Origin: Psychrobacter urativorans
GTDB taxonomy: Bacteria > Pseudomonadota > Gammaproteobacteria > Pseudomonadales > Moraxellaceae
Direction of reading: 5' to 3'
DNA: 64,000 nucleotides
Assembly: GCF_904846695.1 (NCBI RefSeq)
Contig: NZ_CAJHBR010000008.1
Coordinates: 1 to 64,000, forward strand
A program made the position numbers and the translations under genes. Shown here one piece after another: positions 60,222 to 64,000 of the stretch. How positions within the stretch are numbered: the stretch's first letter is position 1; each line of letters opens with the position of its first letter. The notes under the pieces are model-generated. The model was not told the DNA's origin. It did not search any database and saw only the letters and a list, made by a program, of their open reading frames with translations.

Positions 60222-61106
60222 TTAGCTCGAACCTTGTTCTAAATCTGTATTAAGCTGTTTTTGGTTATCTTTCTTAATTAAAATTTTAGCCAGTAATAAG
60301 CCTAACTCAAACAATAACCACATAGGGATAGCTAACATCAACATTGATATGCCATCAGGCGGCGTGACTATTGCTGCTACACCAAAACAACCAACGATGA
60401 TATAACGACGTTTATCCTCTAAGCTCTGAATGGAGACTATACCGACCAATATCAATAAAAAGGTCACTACTGGAATCTCAAAAGTCAGGCCAAATACCAT
60501 AAACAACTTTAGCGCAAAGCTGAGATAGCTGTCGATATCAGTCATTGGTAGGACGTTTTGTGGAGCAAACATAATAAAGAATTTCAGTACGCCCTTGAGC
60601 ACGATAAAGTAGGCAAAGGCGACCCCAGCGTAGAACAGCACTATAGAAGATAACAATACTGGAACGGCGACCTTCTTTTCTTTCTTATATAAACCAGGCG
60701 CTACAAATGACCATATTTGATACAAGATAAAAGGCATAGCAAAAAAAGCAGCGACAAAGATCGTCAATCGAATCGGTGCCATAAAGTTAGAGGTAATATC
60801 AGTAGCAATCATCGTCGAATTAGCAGGCAGCTGAGCAACTAACGGGTCTGACAAAAAGTCATACAGCTCGCGTGAAAACCCTACTAAAGCCAAAAATATT
60901 ACTAACACTGCCACGCATATCTTGATCAGATGACCACGTAACTCAATGAGATGTTGGGTAATAGGCATGTCGCCTAAGCTATCTAACAACTCATCAGGCT
61001 CACTAGCGTAGCTATTTTTGTTTTCAATGCTTTCAGTAGCAATAGTGGCCTCTTCTGCCGCTGATATTTTCTGTTGGCGAGTCTTTTTGCGTTTAAATAA
61101 ACTCAT
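60222..61106 (-). CDS. tatC: Sec-independent translocase subunit TatC
   Basis: Six-helix receptor for twin-arginine signal peptides. MPITQHLIELRGHLIK holds the conserved N-terminal Glu/Arg; FEIPVVTFLL and the PPDG motif near TM5-6 follow. A basic and acidic N-terminal extension of about 45 residues precedes the first helix. The ATG overlaps the tatB stop by one base (TAATG), indicating translational coupling. Confidence 0.96.
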   Translation of the reverse strand: MSLFKRKKTRQQKISAAEEATIATESIENKNSYASEPDELLDSLGDMPITQHLIELRGHLIKICVAVLVIFLALVGFSRELYDFLSDPLVAQLPANSTMIATDITSNFMAPIRLTIFVAAFFAMPFILYQIWSFVAPGLYKKEKKVAVPVLLSSIVLFYAGVAFAYFIVLKGVLKFFIMFAPQNVLPMTDIDSYLSFALKLFMVFGLTFEIPVVTFLLILVGIVSIQSLEDKRRYIIVGCFGVAAIVTPPDGISMLMLAIPMWLLFELGLLLAKILIKKDNQKQLNTDLEQGSS

Positions 61107-61867
61107 TAATTCGCCTGCTGTTTATCTAAAGCGCTATTATTCATTGAGCTATCTGCTTGCTTTAAGTTATCCAAGCTATCTGGTTTATCCAAGCGAACCG
61201 AGCTATTTACGCTATCTATGCTAATTACGCTATTTAAGGTAGTAGAAACTGCTGGAGCGGTATATAACAACATATCAGCCTGATAGTTGGGTAGATAAGG
61301 CGCTGCTGGCAAACGCCTTACTCGGTCATAATCGCCTAAGCGAAACCACATGTTTTCCCATGGCCGAGTAATTATCAGTGGCTTAGTAGTCTTCGCTACA
61401 GTTGCATTACTAGTGACTGTCTCACCCTCAATTGCTGGCGCTGACTTATCCCCTATTGAATCAGTTGCACTGCTCTCGTAAGCATAGGCAAACTCTGCCG
61501 GTAAATTTTTTCCAGACGGCTGTTGAGTGCTATCAGTTGCAGAAGAGGGCATTGGGCTTTGCTGCGACTTGAGACTATGATTCTGTGAGTTTTCGAACGC
61601 TTTTATGCTACCGCGCATCTCTGCCATTTCGCGGTCCATATCGGCTTTGGTCTTGCGGATGTTAGCCAGCTCATCTTGCATCTGTTGCCTAGTCTCTGCC
61701 AGATCAAGTTCGGCTTCTATTTCAGATTGGATAGTAGAGATGGTACGACGCAGTTTGGCATACCATTTCCCAGCAGTACGGGCAGCTTGTGGTAACTTCT
61801 CAGGACCCAAGACAATTAAGGCGATTACGCCAAACAAGAATAATTCAGAAAAGCCGATATCAAACAT
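61106..61867 (-). CDS. tatB: Sec-independent translocase subunit TatB
   Basis: Starts MFDIGFSELFLFG, the TatB signature, with the GPEKLP hinge and an amphipathic helix. The ATG at 61867 is preferred over one three codons upstream. A long, low-complexity polar C-terminal tail (about 100-253) makes it longer than E. coli TatB (171). The tail has Ser/Asp/Leu-rich repeats. Confidence 0.94.
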   Translation of the reverse strand: MFDIGFSELFLFGVIALIVLGPEKLPQAARTAGKWYAKLRRTISTIQSEIEAELDLAETRQQMQDELANIRKTKADMDREMAEMRGSIKAFENSQNHSLKSQQSPMPSSATDSTQQPSGKNLPAEFAYAYESSATDSIGDKSAPAIEGETVTSNATVAKTTKPLIITRPWENMWFRLGDYDRVRRLPAAPYLPNYQADMLLYTAPAVSTTLNSVISIDSVNSSVRLDKPDSLDNLKQADSSMNNSALDKQQAN

Positions 61868-61925
61868 AATGGTCAAACATCACTATCTAAAACAGTTTAA
61901 AAATGACAGTGGCAAACTGCTTATG

Positions 61926-62210
61926 TTATACCTTGCGCTGATCATCGACAGGAGCAGGGCTAATTTCGATATCATCAACCTTAGTACCTAGCGGTCTATT
62001 TAAATCGTTATTTGCAGCATGCAAACTAGCATCATGATCAAGCACTCGATGTTTTTTGGCATTTTCAGCCTCTTCATCTTTCACTGCTTCTTTAAAGCCT
62101 TTTACCGCACCGCCTAAATCTTTGCCAGCATTTTTAAGCTTAGAAGTACCGAATATCACTACGACTACTACTAATAGAATTAACCAATGTGTAATGGAAA
62201 AACTGCCCAT
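61926..62210 (-). CDS. tatA: Sec-independent translocase subunit TatA
   Basis: 94 residues: short N-terminal helix ([15 protein letters not shown]), FG hinge in IFGTSKL, then an amphipathic helix [15 protein letters not shown]. It forms the translocation pore. First gene of tatABC, downstream of hisIE as in related genera. Confidence 0.96.
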   Translation of the reverse strand: MGSFSITHWLILLVVVVVIFGTSKLKNAGKDLGGAVKGFKEAVKDEEAENAKKHRVLDHDASLHAANNDLNRPLGTKVDDIEISPAPVDDQRKV

Positions 62211-62344
62211 AACGTTGTCCTTATCTCTTGACTAGATCAGTATCTTTTTTGTCCAAAGCCATCTATCAGCACGGTTTAAATTTCACAATTAAATGCAATA
62301 GCCGTTAACTAAAAATAAAATCTTGTCAGCAGACAATACTTTAG

Positions 62345-62448
62345 GCAATAGCGCTATATTATAACGCTATTGCTATGGAAAAGGTAAAAACAACTTTATT
62401 TAGCCTAGTCACTTTGTTAGAGCTGTCAATAGCTAGCTATTGATAGCT
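62345..62448. other. Two strong hairpins between tatA and hisIE
   Basis: 62345-62373: 9-bp stem GCAATAGCG/CGCTATTGC. 62421-62448: a 13-bp stem with one G-U pair and a 2-nt loop that touches the hisIE stop codon. Neither has a good T-run, so they may act as weak terminators or protect the hisIE mRNA end. Confidence 0.5.
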
Positions 62449-63368
62449 CAAGATTGACGAGAGGCTTTTTCATCAATACCTGAAAGACCAAAGCGTCGTC
62501 CTAGCTCACTTAACACTACGTCTGACTCGATATCGAACCAAGCCAAAGCTACCAAAGTATGAAACCAAACGTCAGCTACTTCGTAGATAAGCTCATGCCG
62601 TGCGGCATCATATTGGTTTTTGTCAGTCAGCGCATTGCTATTGGCCAAATCTTTGGCAGCGATGATGCTTTCAATGGCTTCTTCACCTACTTTTTCTAGA
62701 ATCTTATTCAGCCCGCGTGCATATAAGCTGGCGACATAAGAGCTATCAGCATCGGCTTGTTTGCGCTCGTTGAGCACTTTATCAAGCTGCTGTAGGATTG
62801 ACTCACTAGTAGTATTGCTAGGTTGATTAGTGTCAGCACGATTTGCGCTATTTACTGTTGAGGTAGAGCTTAGGACTTTATTAGTGTCTTCTGTCTCAAT
62901 ACTATGGTCAACAAGATTTTTTTGTTCAGTAGCATTGTGTGCAGCGCCATATATGGCAGCAGGATCTTTTAAAATATCATCGACTGCTTGCCATTGAGGG
63001 CTGGCTCCAGAAGTATCTAAGCGCTGATAAAAGCAGGACTCTCGACCAGTATGGCAAGCAATACCGCCAATTTGAGTGACGCTGAGCACAATAACATCAG
63101 CATCACAATCTAGACGGATATCGTGAACTTGTTGAGTATGACCGGAGGTCTCGCCTTTATGCCAAAGTTTGGCACGCGAACGAGAAAAATATACCGCGGT
63201 CTGAGTCTGTGCCGTCAACTGCAAGGCTTCAGCATTCATCCAAGCCATCATAAGAATGCGGCCTGATTGATGATCCTGCGCAATAGCAGGAAGCAAACCG
63301 TCGTCATTGAATTTTACAGCAGTAAGCCAAGCAGGTAAGGGCTGGGTAGGGTCAGTCATAGTGGTCAT
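62448..63368 (-). CDS. hisI: Bifunctional histidine biosynthesis protein HisIE
   Basis: Steps 2 and 3 of histidine synthesis. The N-terminal PRA-CH domain (about 10-120: [33 protein letters not shown]) carries the zinc ligands. The C-terminal PRA-PH domain (about 200-306: [23 protein letters not shown]) is the pyrophosphohydrolase. A Ser/Thr/Asn-rich linker of about 60 residues makes the protein about 100 residues longer than E. coli HisIE (203). Confidence 0.94.
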   Translation of the reverse strand: MTTMTDPTQPLPAWLTAVKFNDDGLLPAIAQDHQSGRILMMAWMNAEALQLTAQTQTAVYFSRSRAKLWHKGETSGHTQQVHDIRLDCDADVIVLSVTQIGGIACHTGRESCFYQRLDTSGASPQWQAVDDILKDPAAIYGAAHNATEQKNLVDHSIETEDTNKVLSSTSTVNSANRADTNQPSNTTSESILQQLDKVLNERKQADADSSYVASLYARGLNKILEKVGEEAIESIIAAKDLANSNALTDKNQYDAARHELIYEVADVWFHTLVALAWFDIESDVVLSELGRRFGLSGIDEKASRQS

Positions 63369-63446
63369 CTTATAGAAATTAACTAAAAAACAAATAGGGT
63401 GCTATTTTCATATCGATGATACTGTGAATATGCCCTGAAAGCGATC

Positions 63447-63890
63447 TTAAATATCAAGTAATTGCTGATTTAGAGCTTGTTTGATACTGTTATTAATGGT
63501 GGTAACTTTGTTAAAACGATAGTCATAATTTACAAAGTGCTGTTGGGCTATTGCTATGGTAGAACCATCATACATTCGTGTCACTTTAGTGGTTATATTG
63601 CCACCATCACCAGTCAATAACGATACGCCCATTTCAAATAATAGCTCTTCGCGTGCTCGTACTAAGCTTACAATATTCAATTGCAGGTCATCAACAATCA
63701 AGCCCTGATAATCGGCATCAATCTCTTTGATTCCTTTAGAGTATAAAAACCGCACTCGAGTTTCAGATATTAGGGCAGTTAGCGCCTCTAAAGTCAAATG
63801 TTGACCAATATCGACCTCCGTATTACGCACCCGCATGACTGTCTCAAAAACGAATATCTGTTCATCAAGATCTAACACTTCATCTATCAT
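63447..63890 (-). CDS. Acyl-CoA thioesterase-like protein (4HBT hotdog, YbgC-type)
   Basis: 147 residues. The hotdog domain shows RVRNTEVDIGQHLTLEALTALI and RVRFLYSKGI (landmarks), with Asp/His-bearing strands as in 4-hydroxybenzoyl-CoA-type thioesterases. The substrate is unknown. AGGAG precedes the ATG. It ends 78 bp before hisIE and may share its transcript. Confidence 0.8.
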   Translation of the reverse strand: MIDEVLDLDEQIFVFETVMRVRNTEVDIGQHLTLEALTALISETRVRFLYSKGIKEIDADYQGLIVDDLQLNIVSLVRAREELLFEMGVSLLTGDGGNITTKVTRMYDGSTIAIAQQHFVNYDYRFNKVTTINNSIKQALNQQLLDI

Positions 63891-64000
63891 CGTTTTCTCC
63901 TATAGGGTAACTGTATAGTCATTCTCATAGCCCGATAAGTAAAGATATAGCTATAAATACGGTCAGCTATGAATCCTATCAGCCATAAGCGATCAATAAT

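Overview
The window looks like chromosomal DNA of a gammaproteobacterium of the family Moraxellaceae, most likely Psychrobacter. The reasons are the low-to-moderate GC content, a BfmR-type response regulator very close to the Acinetobacter protein, the conserved orders rpsP-rimM-trmD-rplS, hisIE-tatABC and dksA-gluQ, and generous intergenic spacing. No rRNA, complete insertion sequence, prophage or CRISPR array is visible. The genus is inferred from recalled family resemblance, not from a search.

Layout. 0-7 kb (accessory flavour): a palindromic repeat, a BLUF photoreceptor with a membrane tail, a type I restriction HsdR subunit without hsdM or hsdS in the window, a YgjP-type metallopeptidase, and a DUF819 membrane protein. 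7-10 kb: tRNA-Ser(GGA), a secreted DRGH nuclease, a structured leader before an 87-residue protein, and a DUF2147 protein. 10-15 kb: glnK-amt behind a sigma-54 promoter, then sulP-usp. 15-21 kb: murD, ftsW, gluQ, dksA and a CpdA-like phosphodiesterase. 21-25 kb: the zinc-uptake locus znuCB-zur facing znuA across a 13-bp Zur-type palindrome. 25-33 kb: atpI, a candidate small RNA with its own promoter and terminator, and the full atpBEFHAGDC operon. 34-38.5 kb: bfmR, an intrinsic terminator, bfmS, a 59-residue membrane peptide and a second (EnvZ-like) kinase. 38.6-45 kb: rpsP-rimM-trmD-rplS, a hotdog thioesterase, uvrC and folA.

45.4-50.0 kb is a probable acquired segment between folA and thyA. 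It holds a 52-codon gene remnant, a cyclophilin-fold lipoprotein, an MFS exporter, an alpha/beta hydrolase, a divergent LysR regulator, and a truncated serine resolvase behind three phased AACAGACT repeats. 50-64 kb returns to housekeeping: thyA, lgt, a DUF4139 protein, an NRDE protein, rppH, an OsmC and a MAPEG protein, dusC, a second copy of the palindromic repeat, a short SF1 helicase, tatABC, hisIE and a thioesterase.

The strongest leads outside known gene families are the small RNA between atpI and atpB, the leader at about 8766-8991 in which one heptamer can pair with either of two identical partners (one next to the Shine-Dalgarno), the terminator between bfmR and bfmS, and the remnant-bounded cassette beside thyA. 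No complete novel defence or metabolic system could be demonstrated from sequence alone.
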